Origin: Marinobacterium rhizophilum
Lineage (GTDB): Bacteria > Pseudomonadota > Gammaproteobacteria > Pseudomonadales > Balneatricaceae
Direction: 5' to 3'
NCBI RefSeq assembly: GCF_024397915.1
Contig: NZ_CP073347.1
Coordinates: forward strand, 3,782,001-3,846,000
Length of the DNA stretch: 64,000 bases
The notes under the pieces are model-generated. The model had not been told where the DNA came from and did no database searches. It saw nothing but the letters and a program-made list of their open reading frames with translations. Position 1 is the first letter of the stretch. Every line of letters begins with the position of its first letter. The translations under genes were made by a program, and so were the position numbers. Of this stretch, positions 23,808-32,511 are shown in pieces.

Positions 23808-25133
23808 TTGGCAATTGGTGTACGTTCCCTGGAAGGTGACGCCCGGTACCACGATGTGGCCCGTCTTCTGCTGATGCACGACGGTGATGGCAAGGTGCTG
23901 GTGCTGGTACCCTGGGAAGGGCTGCTTAACCTTGAGGCCATCTGGAAGGGGTCTGGCCGGCAGCTACAGCCTGCCCGTAACGAGGATGCGCTGCGTTTTT
24001 TCAGCCAGCCCGGCCTGAGTCAGGACGCGGGTCTGCGTAAGCTGTTTTCCCTGCCGCTCTATATCGATCTTTCGCTGCAGTCCCGCGTGGAACTGAATGC
24101 CTATGAACCCCACTCCGACCGCACCTTCAGTGTGCCGGGTCGGTGGTTGAGTGAAGGCCATATTGAAGCCTACCCACTGGGGCTGACCCGTGCCGACATC
24201 GACGCCGGTCAGCCCGGCGGGGATGACCGGGCCGTTATCAGCCGGGCCGTGGAAAAATTCACCGCCCTGCGCATTCGCCAGCGGCTGGAAGACACCCTGG
24301 GGTTGCCGTCACTCTCCCCCACGACGCAGAAAATCCTCATGATGCGCTGTGACCCCGAAGCGGGCGTCGACACGCTGGTGCCGGTGGTGCGCCTGGACCC
24401 GAGCCTGTCGGCCCAGGTCATGAGCTGGGCATCGTCGTCCTACTATGCTGCGCCTGGCAAGGTGCACTCGCTGGAGGATGCGATTATCCGGGTGCTGGGG
24501 TTTGACCTGGTGATTAACCTGGCGCTGGGCGTGGCCATGGGTAAAACGCTGCAGGTGCCCCATGACACACCGCGTGGCGCGACCGACTACTGGCAGCAGG
24601 CCATTTATACGGCCACCCTGGCGGAGCTTTTGTGTCGCAAGATGCCCATGGCTGAACGGCTTCGGCCGGGCCTGGCCTACCTGGCCGGGTTGCTGCACAA
24701 CTTTGGTTACCTGGTGCTGGCACACCTGTTTCCACCGCACTTTTCGCTGCTGTCACGCTATATCGAGGCCAACCCGCATATCGGCACCGAATATATCGAG
24801 AAGCAGGTGCTGAACGTGACGCGTGAGCGGGTCGGCAGCTGGCTGCTTGAAAGCTGGTCGGTACCTGCCGAGGTGTGTGTGGCGGTGCGACATCAGAACG
24901 AGATCGACTGCGAAGATGAGCACAGTGGCTATGCCAGGCTGGTCTACCTGAGTAATCGCCTGCTGCGCGAACAGGGGCTGAGCGACGGCCCCATCGAGAA
25001 TATCCCGGCGGGGCTCACAGAGTCCCTGGGGCTGAGCCGTGCCGTGATCAGCGAGGCCATGCAGCACCTGCTGGGTTCGCGAGAAGTGCTGGGGGAAGTG
25101 ACCCAGGTGTTCAGCGGCCAGCGGGCGAGCTAG
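23808..25133 (+). CDS. HDOD domain protein with N-terminal YbaK-like domain
   Basis: A protein of about 441 residues. The first 150 residues resemble the YbaK/aminoacyl-tRNA deacylase fold (RSLEGDARYHDVARLLLMHD). The rest is an HDOD domain, recognisable from LPSLSPTTQKILMM, VVRLDPSLSAQVMSWASS, IIRVLGFDLVINLALG and AYLAGLLHNFGYLVL. HDOD proteins are signalling modules without the metal-binding HD of hydrolases. I favour a TTG start at 23808 with GGGAGAAG upstream; an ATG at 23754 extends the frame but lacks a ribosome site. It follows spoT by about 100 bp on the same strand. Function unknown; stress or cell-cycle signalling is an inference. Confidence 0.85.
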   Translation: MAIGVRSLEGDARYHDVARLLLMHDGDGKVLVLVPWEGLLNLEAIWKGSGRQLQPARNEDALRFFSQPGLSQDAGLRKLFSLPLYIDLSLQSRVELNAYEPHSDRTFSVPGRWLSEGHIEAYPLGLTRADIDAGQPGGDDRAVISRAVEKFTALRIRQRLEDTLGLPSLSPTTQKILMMRCDPEAGVDTLVPVVRLDPSLSAQVMSWASSSYYAAPGKVHSLEDAIIRVLGFDLVINLALGVAMGKTLQVPHDTPRGATDYWQQAIYTATLAELLCRKMPMAERLRPGLAYLAGLLHNFGYLVLAHLFPPHFSLLSRYIEANPHIGTEYIEKQVLNVTRERVGSWLLESWSVPAEVCVAVRHQNEIDCEDEHSGYARLVYLSNRLLREQGLSDGPIENIPAGLTESLGLSRAVISEAMQHLLGSREVLGEVTQVFSGQRAS

Positions 25134-25249
25134 TCGCCCGCCTCCGGGCATTGTCCCGCAGGTTGCAGGCACTGCCCGCTGCATCGGTTCCGGTTGTTGT
25201 GAGCGCCGGGGCTTTTCAGGTGCAGCGGCTTGGCATCACGGAGGGCGAG

Positions 25250-27181
25250 CTAGTCAGTCGTCGCAGAGCCCTGTTCCAGCGCGAGTTCCAGCGTTTCAAG
25301 TGCCTCCTGCTGCTCCAGCCACTCGGTTTCTATCTGCTGTGACTGGCGCGTCAGGTCTGCCTGCTGACCAAGCAGGGTTCTGAGTTTTTCCTTGTTGGCA
25401 TCCTGGTAGATCTCGCTGTCGCCCAGCTGGGCTTCGACGTTGCTCAGTTGCGAGCTGCAGCGCTCCAGCTGCTTTTCCAGTTTTTCGATGCTTTGACGCA
25501 AGGGTCGCAGCTTGGCACGGTTTTGTGCTTCCAGCCGCTTCTGTTCCTTGCGATCGGCCGCGCTGTTGCCGCGGCCGGCATCCTGCTTTTCCTCTTCCAC
25601 GGGGGCCTGGCGGCGGCGTTCACCCAGCCAGCTGTGGTAGTCGTCCAGATCGCCATCGAACGGGCGGGCCTGGCCGTCGGCCACCAGCAAAAACTCGTCC
25701 ACGGTGTTGCGCAGCAGGTGCCTGTCATGGGACACCAGGATCAGGGCGCCTTCGAAGGTCTGCAGCGCCACGGTGAGGGCGTGGCGGACTTCCAGGTCCA
25801 GGTGGTTGGTCGGTTCGTCCATCAGCAGCAGGTTGGGCCTTTCCCAGGCAATCAGTGCCAGCGCGACGCGGGCCTTTTCGCCGCCGGAGAAGCGTTTTAC
25901 CGGCTCCAGCGCATCGTCACCGAGAAAGCCGAAGCTGCCGAGAAAATCGCGGATCTGCTGTTCGCTGGTCTTGGGAGAGCGTCGCTTGATATGCAGCAGC
26001 GGGGACGCCTCGAGATCCAGGGCTTCGAGCTGATGCTGGGCAAAATACCCCACTTTCAGATGCTCGCCGCCGCGCTGTTCACCGCTAAGCAGTGGCAGGT
26101 CGCCCACCAGGGTCTTGATCAGGGTCGACTTGCCGGCGCCGTTGGGGCCCAGCAGGCCGATGCGTGCACCGGGTGCCAGGGACAGGTTAAGCTGCTGCAT
26201 GATCGGTTTGCCGGCGTAGCCGCAGTCTGCCTTGTGCAGGGTCAGCAGCGGGTTGGAGACCTTGTCGGCCGGGGTAAAGCGAAAGCTGAACGGGCTGTCG
26301 ACATGGGCCGGTGCGATCAGCTCCATGCGTTCGAGCTCCTTGAGACGGCTCTGGGCCTGTTTGGCCTTGGTGGCCTTGGCGCGGAAGCGGCGGACAAAGT
26401 TTTCGATTTCGGATACGCGCTGCTGCTGCTTCTGAAACTGGGCGTCCTGCTGGGCCAGCCGTTCGGCGCGCATGCGCTCGAAGGCGCTGTAGTTGCCCTT
26501 GTACAGATCCAGCTGCTCGTGGTGCATATGCACGATATGACTGACCACGTTGTCGATAAAATCCCGGTCATGGGAGACCAGCAACAGGGTGCCGGGATAC
26601 TGGCGCAGCCACTGCTCCAGCCAGAGGGTGGCATCCAGGTCCAGGTGGTTGGTGGGCTCATCGAGCAGCAGGATGTCGGAACGGCACATCAGTGCCTGGG
26701 CCAGGTTAAGGCGAATGCGCCAGCCCCCCGACAGGTCTCCCACCGGGCGGCTGGCGTCGCCTGGCATAAAGCCCAGACCGTTCAGCAGCAGGTGTGCCCG
26801 GGCTTCGGCGCTATAGCCGTCGATGCTGTCGAGCCGGGCGTGGAGTTCACCCAGGTGGTGGTGCTGTTCATCCGCTTCGGCTGCGGCAATCTCCCGCTGT
26901 ACCTGACGCAGCTGGGCGTCACCATCCAGCACATAGTCCAGTACCCGGCGCTCGACCGACGTGACCTCCTGTGCCATGTGTGAGATGGTCAGGTTGCCGG
27001 CGATCTGCAGGTCGCCGGAGTCTGGCTGCAGCTCGCCCAGGATCAGTTTGAACAGGCTGGATTTGCCGACGCCGTTGGCACCGATAATACCGGCCTTCCA
27101 TCCGTGATGGATGGTCAGGTTGGCCTGGTGCAGCAGGCGCTGAATGCCGCGTTGTAGGTTTAGCTGGGATATCTGAATCAT
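25250..27181 (-). CDS. yheS: ABC-F family ATPase (YheS type)
   Basis: A 643-residue soluble protein with two ATP-binding cassettes: first Walker A GANGVGKSS, signature LSGGWR and Walker B ILLLDEPTNHLD; second Walker A GPNGAGKST, signature FSGGEKAR and Walker B LLLMDEPTNHLD. The linker between them is long, basic and helical, and a charged coiled-coil tail (KLEKQLERCSSQLSN) ends the protein. There are no membrane segments. ABC-F proteins bind the ribosomal E site and relieve stalled translation; YheS is the closest E. coli relative by layout. Start at MIQISQLNL (27181) matches the family. Confidence 0.92.
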   Translation of the reverse strand: MIQISQLNLQRGIQRLLHQANLTIHHGWKAGIIGANGVGKSSLFKLILGELQPDSGDLQIAGNLTISHMAQEVTSVERRVLDYVLDGDAQLRQVQREIAAAEADEQHHHLGELHARLDSIDGYSAEARAHLLLNGLGFMPGDASRPVGDLSGGWRIRLNLAQALMCRSDILLLDEPTNHLDLDATLWLEQWLRQYPGTLLLVSHDRDFIDNVVSHIVHMHHEQLDLYKGNYSAFERMRAERLAQQDAQFQKQQQRVSEIENFVRRFRAKATKAKQAQSRLKELERMELIAPAHVDSPFSFRFTPADKVSNPLLTLHKADCGYAGKPIMQQLNLSLAPGARIGLLGPNGAGKSTLIKTLVGDLPLLSGEQRGGEHLKVGYFAQHQLEALDLEASPLLHIKRRSPKTSEQQIRDFLGSFGFLGDDALEPVKRFSGGEKARVALALIAWERPNLLLMDEPTNHLDLEVRHALTVALQTFEGALILVSHDRHLLRNTVDEFLLVADGQARPFDGDLDDYHSWLGERRRQAPVEEEKQDAGRGNSAADRKEQKRLEAQNRAKLRPLRQSIEKLEKQLERCSSQLSNVEAQLGDSEIYQDANKEKLRTLLGQQADLTRQSQQIETEWLEQQEALETLELALEQGSATTD

Positions 27182-27300
27182 GGTGGCGAATTCTAACAAC
27201 CTGTCGAGGTGAAGACTATTTCAATGGTACTGACTACAGGCTCGTGGCTGCGAGCAGGGTTCCAGCTGCAAGGCTGTTCTGATGGCCAGGGAGCAGCGCG

Positions 27301-27825
27301 GTGAAACTGGACAACGATCTCTGGCAGTATGCGTTGCAGCTTTATGGCCGGCCCGGTGTCGAAGCGGCCTGTCTGGCTCTGCAGCAGGAGAGCTCGCTAA
27401 GTGTTAACCGGTTGCTGTTCTGCTGCTGGCTGGCAACCACAGGCAGGCCGTTACTACTGGAGGCACTGGAGCGTTCCCAGGCAGCACAGTGGCAGCACAG
27501 TACCACAGAGCCGCTGCGCGCGCTGCGTTACCAGGTGCGGCAACAGCGTCTGCAAACCCCTCAGCTGGACAGCTGTTATCAGGCGCTGCGCCGCGCAGAG
27601 CTGGCCGCCGAGCAGGTGGAGCTGGGCTGGCTGTACGCGCTGGGCCTGGACTGGCCGGCCACGACGAGCGCAGGCTGTCCGGATCTGCTGTTGCAGAACC
27701 TCGGCTGCTATCTGCGCAGCGAAGGCCTCGAGCCTGAGTTACGTTTGCTGACCGAGCTGCAGGTGCTGGTACAGGCAGCGGCAGGACCGGAGCCTGCCCG
27801 GCGCGTGCTGCAATTGCGGTGGTAA
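27301..27825 (+). CDS. TIGR02444 family conserved protein
   Basis: A 174-residue soluble protein. NDLWQYALQLYGRPGVEAACL followed by VNRLLFCCWLA is the signature of the TIGR02444 (DUF2390) family, found beside yheS in many gammaproteobacteria. No catalytic motif or membrane segment is visible and the function is unknown. It is divergent from yheS and precedes the FKBP gene by 69 bp. Confidence 0.82.
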   Translation: MKLDNDLWQYALQLYGRPGVEAACLALQQESSLSVNRLLFCCWLATTGRPLLLEALERSQAAQWQHSTTEPLRALRYQVRQQRLQTPQLDSCYQALRRAELAAEQVELGWLYALGLDWPATTSAGCPDLLLQNLGCYLRSEGLEPELRLLTELQVLVQAAAGPEPARRVLQLRW

Positions 27826-27894
27826 TGGCGTGAACTTTAGAGTTAAATCGGTCACTAAACAACGACATTCAGCATTATCAGTAGGGAATTTGGA

Positions 27895-28617
27895 ATGAAG
27901 AAAACGTTTCTGGCAGTAGCCATGGCCTCTCTGGTCGCAGTGACATCGGCCGCTCAGGCTGACACGCTGGATACCGAAGACAAGAAACTCAGCTACAGCC
28001 TGGGGCTGATCCTGGGCGACAAGCTCAAGCAGGATATCGACACGCTGGATATCGAAACCTTCCGGCAGGGCGTGGAAGCCATCTACACGGGTGAAGAGCC
28101 GCTACTCAATCAGGAGCAGGTTGCTGAAGTCATGCAGGCCTTCCAGATGAAGAAAATGGAAGAACAGCGCCAGGAGTTTGCCCAGATCGCCCAGGAAAAC
28201 CTCGACAAGGGTGCGGCCTACCAGACTGAAAACGGCAAGAAAAAAGCGGTCAAGACCACCGAGTCCGGTCTGCAGTATGAAGAGCTGACCGCCGGTGAAG
28301 GCAAGAACCCCGCCGCGGCCGATACCGTCAAGGTGCATTACAAGGGCGAGCTGATCGATGGCACCGAGTTTGACAGCTCCTACTCCCGGGGCGAGCCGGT
28401 GTCCTTTCCGCTTAACGGCGTGATCCCGGGCTGGACCGAAGGTCTGCAGCTGATGCAGGAAGGTGGCAAGGCGCGCCTGGTGATCCCGGCCGATCTGGCG
28501 TATGGCCCCGGCGGCATGGGCAACGCCATCGGGCCCAACGAGACGCTGGTGTTCGAGGTCGAGCTGCTGGAAATCAATCCGGAAGCTGAGACCCAGGCAG
28601 AAGCGCCAGCCCAGTAA
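27895..28617 (+). CDS. fkpA: FKBP-type peptidyl-prolyl isomerase, exported (FkpA/Mip type)
   Basis: A 240-residue protein with a signal peptide cut near SAAQA. The mature N-terminal half is helical and dimerising (KKLSYSLGLILGDKLKQD). The C-terminal FKBP domain (about 130-230) has VKVHYKGELIDGTEFDSS, PGWTEGLQLM and IPADLAYGPGG. This is the Mip/FkpA layout: a periplasmic chaperone and prolyl isomerase. A strong terminator follows. The acidic tail EAETQAEAPAQ is an addition to the usual domain. Confidence 0.93.
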   Translation: MKKTFLAVAMASLVAVTSAAQADTLDTEDKKLSYSLGLILGDKLKQDIDTLDIETFRQGVEAIYTGEEPLLNQEQVAEVMQAFQMKKMEEQRQEFAQIAQENLDKGAAYQTENGKKKAVKTTESGLQYEELTAGEGKNPAAADTVKVHYKGELIDGTEFDSSYSRGEPVSFPLNGVIPGWTEGLQLMQEGGKARLVIPADLAYGPGGMGNAIGPNETLVFEVELLEINPEAETQAEAPAQ

Positions 28618-28644
28618 ACAGCCCCCGGGCTTCAATGCTCTAGC

Positions 28645-28677
28645 CAAAAACCCGCAGCCCAGTGCTGCGGGTTTTTG
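28645..28677. terminator. Rho-independent terminator after fkpA
   Basis: aaaaacccgcagc and gctgcgggttttt pair around a short loop, with T-tracts usable in both directions. It sits between fkpA and the convergent WD40 lipoprotein gene. Confidence 0.9.
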
Positions 28678-28698
28678 GTTTAGGGAGAGGGCGGTGCG

Positions 28699-29676
28699 CT
28701 AGCGCAGCAGATTGAAAATGCCGTTGGAGCCGATAGCATGGTAGCCATCGCTGGCGAAGGACAGGGCATATACCGCAGTGCTGGTAGGGCCGTAGGCGGC
28801 GCGCTTGTGCAGTTCCCAGCGGCGCAGCTGCTGGCCACTGGCGACATCCCAGAGCTGGACCGTGCCTGCGGCGCTGCCGGTCAGGAGCTGCTCGCCATTG
28901 CTGGAGAAACGGGCGCTCAGGAAGCTCATGCGGCGCTGGAACAGGCTGCCAAAGTCGGACAGGGTGTGCAGCACCTCGCCGCTGCCGGTATCCCAGATGA
29001 TGGCCCGGTCGAGGTTGCCGGCACTGAAGGCCAGGCGGCCATCGGGGGACAGTGCCACGGTATCCACCACGTTGCCGAACTCCAGCGTCTGTAGCAGCGC
29101 ACCGGACTGCAGGTCCCAGAGTTTGGTCTTGTAGGCATCGGATCCGGTCAGCGCCAGGCGTCCGTCCTGGCTCAGGTCCACGGCACGCACGCGTGCATCG
29201 TGGCGCAGGTTGCGTTTGATGCCACCGTTCTTGATATCGAAATACACCGCTTCGTGGTTGGCTAGCCCCAGCAGGGCGTAGTCGGCACCTGGGCTTAGTT
29301 TCATGGCCAGAATTTCGGCCGGTGAGCTCCAGTACCACACGGACTGGCCGCTGACCAGGTTCCACAGCACCAGGTCCTGCTGGCTGGCGGTGGCGGCAAA
29401 GCTTTCATCCGGCGACACAGCGGTGGCGGCGATGATGGAATACTGGCCGGGCTGGTGATTCCAGCTGAACAGGCGGGCGTTGCTGCTGGTGTCCCAGAGG
29501 CTGGCACCGTGCTGAATGGAGCCGATGACGGCAAAGCGGCCCTGCTCGGACAGGCTGGCGGCATAGGCGCCCTGCAGCGCGTATTCGTGCCAGGCGATCG
29601 GGGCTTCGTTGCGGCTGCAGCCGGTTAGCAGTACAGCCAGGGTGGCCACCGTCGCGGCAGCCAGGGTGGTGCGCAT
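28699..29676 (-). CDS. WD40-repeat lipoprotein
   Basis: A 325-residue protein with a lipoprotein signal peptide: LAVLLTGC gives the lipobox and Cys at about residue 20. The rest is a beta-propeller of WD40-like repeats, for example GSDAYKTKLWDLQSG, SAGNLDRAIIWDTGSG and GSAAGTVQLWDVASG. It is likely a scaffold anchored to a membrane. It starts 3 bp after the stop of rsd/algQ and is probably co-transcribed with it. No enzymatic motif is visible. Confidence 0.88.
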   Translation of the reverse strand: MRTTLAAATVATLAVLLTGCSRNEAPIAWHEYALQGAYAASLSEQGRFAVIGSIQHGASLWDTSSNARLFSWNHQPGQYSIIAATAVSPDESFAATASQQDLVLWNLVSGQSVWYWSSPAEILAMKLSPGADYALLGLANHEAVYFDIKNGGIKRNLRHDARVRAVDLSQDGRLALTGSDAYKTKLWDLQSGALLQTLEFGNVVDTVALSPDGRLAFSAGNLDRAIIWDTGSGEVLHTLSDFGSLFQRRMSFLSARFSSNGEQLLTGSAAGTVQLWDVASGQQLRRWELHKRAAYGPTSTAVYALSFASDGYHAIGSNGIFNLLR

Positions 29677-29679
29677 GCC

Positions 29680-30165
29680 TTATTCCCTGTTTTCGGCCAG
29701 CACCAGATCGCGGTGTGAGTTGTGCAGAATTTCGATCATGCGATCTTCCAGCTCGAAGCGTTCTTCGAGTATCTCGCCCAGGCGTGACAGCTGGTCGGAA
29801 AATTCGCGCACCTTGCGTAGCGTGAGTTCGGCCAGGCGGCTGGCGCAGTTGTCGTTGAAGTCCAGGGCGAAGTCGGTGCTGCGCTGGATGAGCGGGAACA
29901 GCTGCTGGGCTTTTTCGAGGCTGCCGTCATCAAATTCGCTGCCTTCACGCAGCAGCTGTTCGTATACCTCGAAATGGCCCGAGGACAGGTAATCCATCAG
30001 CAGGTCACAGAAGGCCTCTGTCCGGGTTGTGAACTCTTCGTTCAGTGTCAGGGTGGGGAGCGCGACGAAACGACTAATTAGCAGCTGCCGTTCTTCCAGC
30101 AAGTGATCAATGATCTCACTGACACCGCCCCAGCGTTCTTTCGCAGTGCGACATTTTTCCAGCAT
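29680..30165 (-). CDS. rsd: Rsd/AlgQ family anti-sigma-70 regulator
   Basis: A 161-residue helical protein. MLEKCRTAKERWGGVSEIIDHLLEERQ and the later DYLSSGHFEVYEQLL are the hallmarks of Rsd (E. coli) and AlgQ (P. aeruginosa), which bind sigma-70 in stationary phase. I use the ATG at 30165, which has AAGGAG upstream and matches the family start. The WD40 lipoprotein gene follows at 3 bp. In Pseudomonas AlgQ also affects alginate and siderophore genes; whether that holds here is unknown. Confidence 0.9.
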   Translation of the reverse strand: MLEKCRTAKERWGGVSEIIDHLLEERQLLISRFVALPTLTLNEEFTTRTEAFCDLLMDYLSSGHFEVYEQLLREGSEFDDGSLEKAQQLFPLIQRSTDFALDFNDNCASRLAELTLRKVREFSDQLSRLGEILEERFELEDRMIEILHNSHRDLVLAENRE

Positions 30166-30349
30166 CGCTAAGCTCCTTGTTTCAGTCAGACCCAATACTA
30201 ATCCCAACGCAAAGGCAGGCGCAATAGAACCCGGGCAATGGCCTGAGTGCCGGTCGGGGTTATTGCACCGGATGCCTTAACGCTGCTGCGACCCCGGGCT
30301 ATACTGGCCCATCTGCCAGGGCACGAAAACGTAAAGGGATGGGAAAATA

Positions 30350-30751
30350 ATGCTGCGAACATTGCTGCTTGGGTTGATGCTGGGGTTGTTGCTGCAGCCG
30401 GCGTGGGCTGCCGAGACAGGGTCCGAGGCTGATGATTACGTTGGCTATATCGAACTCAAGCCCTTTGTGGCCAACTTCGGCGGGGCAGGGCCGCTGCGCT
30501 TCATCAAGTGCGAGATTACGCTTCAGGTCGGCAGTGAAGACGGGCACCATGCGGTGAACTACCATCTGCCCAGCATCCGCAACGATATCGTTTTTTTGCT
30601 CAGCGCCCAGGAAGAAAGCGCGCTGGCGAGCGCCGAGGCGCAGGCCGCGCTGGCTAAGGAGGCCTTGTCGCAGCTGCAGGCCTTGCTGACGGAGGAAGAG
30701 GGCGAGCCCTTTGTCACGGATCTGTTTTTCACCAGCCTGGTGATTCAGTAG
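30350..30751 (+). CDS. FliL-like exported protein
   Basis: A 133-residue protein with a signal peptide (LLLGLMLGLLLQPAWA). The mature part matches the FliL-like pattern: YIELKPFVANFGG, RFIKCEITLQV, then the conserved paired-helix tail ending DLFFTSLVIQ. Unlike flagellar FliL it has a cleavable signal instead of a membrane anchor, and no flagellar genes are near. A small FliL-like gene next to algQ is also seen in pseudomonads. Role unknown. Confidence 0.8.
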   Translation: MLRTLLLGLMLGLLLQPAWAAETGSEADDYVGYIELKPFVANFGGAGPLRFIKCEITLQVGSEDGHHAVNYHLPSIRNDIVFLLSAQEESALASAEAQAALAKEALSQLQALLTEEEGEPFVTDLFFTSLVIQ

Positions 30752-30840
30752 CGCGGCTTGCCGCATACCCTTTCTGCAGCCTCAGAGGCACCAACGCCTG
30801 TGTTCGGTGCCCCTGTTGTTTGGCCGCCGGTGTGCTGGTG

Positions 30841-32403
30841 TTACTGCGCCAGGTAGTCGGCCAGGTACTGGTCAAAATCGACACTGTCGTCGGCTTCAAT
30901 GCGGGCCTGGTCGCTCAGAGATCCCAGGGTCAGCTCGCTGAAGTAGGCGTGACGCTTCTCGCTCAGTGCGGTTTTCCGTAGGGTGTCACGGTGCGCCAGG
31001 CTCTGGGCGAGGCTGAACTCACTGTGGCTTAGCCGGCTTTCCTGCAGCCGTGCCAGCACCTGGGCCGAGGGCGTCAGGCTCGGGTCGTCCAGTTTCAAGC
31101 GCTGGGCTACAACGGCTGCGCTAAAGCGACTGTCCTGATCGTTTCTGTCCAGTACGGCCGCCGTCTGGCTGACCATGTCGAGAATTTCGTGCCCCCACTG
31201 TGTCAGCGAGCGTTCAGTTTCACCAAACTGCAGCATCAGGCCTGGCTCACGGCCGCGTGTCACCACCCGGTTGAGGTTGTCGCTGATGCGCTCGCATTCG
31301 TCATCCTCGATCAGTTCATCGCCCGCCAGCAGGCAGGTAACCAGGAAGGCGTCCATAAAGTCGGCCTGCTGCTGGTCGATGCCCAGGGGCAGCAGCGGGT
31401 TGATATCCGTGTTGCGGATTTCGACATACTCAACGCCCCGGGTGTGCAACGCATGCAGCGGCTTTTCGCCGGAATGGGCCACGCGCTTGGGACGGATATC
31501 GCTGTAATACTCGTTTTCGATCTGCAAAATGCTGGTGTTGAGCTGGCGGTATTCGCCGTCCACTTTCAGTCCAATGGCATCATAGCGCGGGTAGGGCGTG
31601 TGAATGGCCCGGTGCAGCGAAGCGGTGTAGGTCTGCAGGTGGTTGAAACAAATCCCCAGGGATGACTGCGCCTTGTTCGAATAACCCAGGTCGCTCATGC
31701 GCAGCGAGGTGGCGTAAGGCAGATAGAGGGTGTCCTGGTTCAGGCTCTCAAGTTGGTGACTGCGGCCCTTGAGGAAGGAGCTGCACAGCGCCGGTGATGC
31801 GCCAAACAGGTACAGCAAGACCCAGCCGTAGCGGCGGAAGTTGCGAATCAGCCGGAAATACTGTGCCGAGCGAAAGTCCTGCAGGCTGTCGCGGTTCTGC
31901 TGCTGCTCCTGCAGTGCCGGCCACAGGTTTTCGGGCAGTGAGAAGTTGTAGTGAATGCCGGCGATGGTTTGCATCATCTTGCCATAGCGATGCTTGAGGC
32001 CGGTACGGTACACATGCTTGAGCTGACCAACATTGGAGCTGCCATAGCGGGCGATCGGGATGCCTTCTTCATCCGGGATGTCGCAGGGCATGCTGGCACA
32101 CCAGACCAGTTCGTCACCCAGCGCTTCGTAGCCGAAGCGGTGCAGGTCGGCCAGAAACTCCAGCGCGTCTTCCGAGCGCGTGAAAACCGGCGTAATGTAC
32201 TCCAGCAGGGCTTCGGAGTAGTCCGTCGTGATATAGCTGTGGGTCAAGGCAGCGCCCAGCGTCCTCGGGTGCGCAGTCTGGGACAGCTGACCCTGGGCGT
32301 TGACGCGCAGGCCTTCCTTTTCGATGCCGTGCAGGATGCCCTTGAGCAATGCCGCCTGACCATTACGGACCAACTGGTCCAGCTGCTTTTGAAGTGCTGC
32401 AGA
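30841..32403 (-). CDS. gshA: Glutamate-cysteine ligase
   Basis: A 520-residue class I glutamate-cysteine ligase, the first step of glutathione synthesis. GIEKEGLRVNAQGQLSQT, ITTDYSEALLEYITP and HYNFSLPENLWPAL are characteristic. I propose a TTG start at 32403, preceded by GGGGCAGGAAC; the ATG at 32451 adds an unrelated N-terminus without a ribosome site. E. coli gshA also uses TTG. The gene lies 108 bp downstream of the tex stop-side region, on the same strand as other leftward genes. Confidence 0.94.
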   Translation of the reverse strand, partial: SAALQKQLDQLVRNGQAALLKGILHGIEKEGLRVNAQGQLSQTAHPRTLGAALTHSYITTDYSEALLEYITPVFTRSEDALEFLADLHRFGYEALGDELVWCASMPCDIPDEEGIPIARYGSSNVGQLKHVYRTGLKHRYGKMMQTIAGIHYNFSLPENLWPALQEQQQNRDSLQDFRSAQYFRLIRNFRRYGWVLLYLFGASPALCSSFLKGRSHQLESLNQDTLYLPYATSLRMSDLGYSNKAQSSLGICFNHLQTYTASLHRAIHTPYPRYDAIGLKVDGEYRQLNTSILQIENEYYSDIRPKRVAHSGEKPLHALHTRGVEYVEIRNTDINPLLPLGIDQQQADFMDAFLVTCLLAGDELIEDDECERISDNLNRVVTRGREPGLMLQFGETERSLTQWGHEILDMVSQTAAVLDRNDQDSRFSAAVVAQRLKLDDPSLTPSAQVLARLQESRLSHSEFSLAQSLAHRDTLRKTALSEKRHAYFSELTLGSLSDQARIEADDSVDFDQYLADYLAQ

Positions 32404-32511
32404 CAAGTTCCTGCCCCTTTCGCATGAGAAACGGCGGCTATTATAAACCAACCGGTCAATAATTAAGACGGAGAAAGCGTAGGGCTGTTTCCGCCGTGTA
32501 GGACTGGGTAC

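Noticed and set aside
25122..25258. Two copies of ggcgagctagtc flanking the gap between the HDOD and yheS genes
   Set aside because: Only about 12 bases, with different context; most likely chance.
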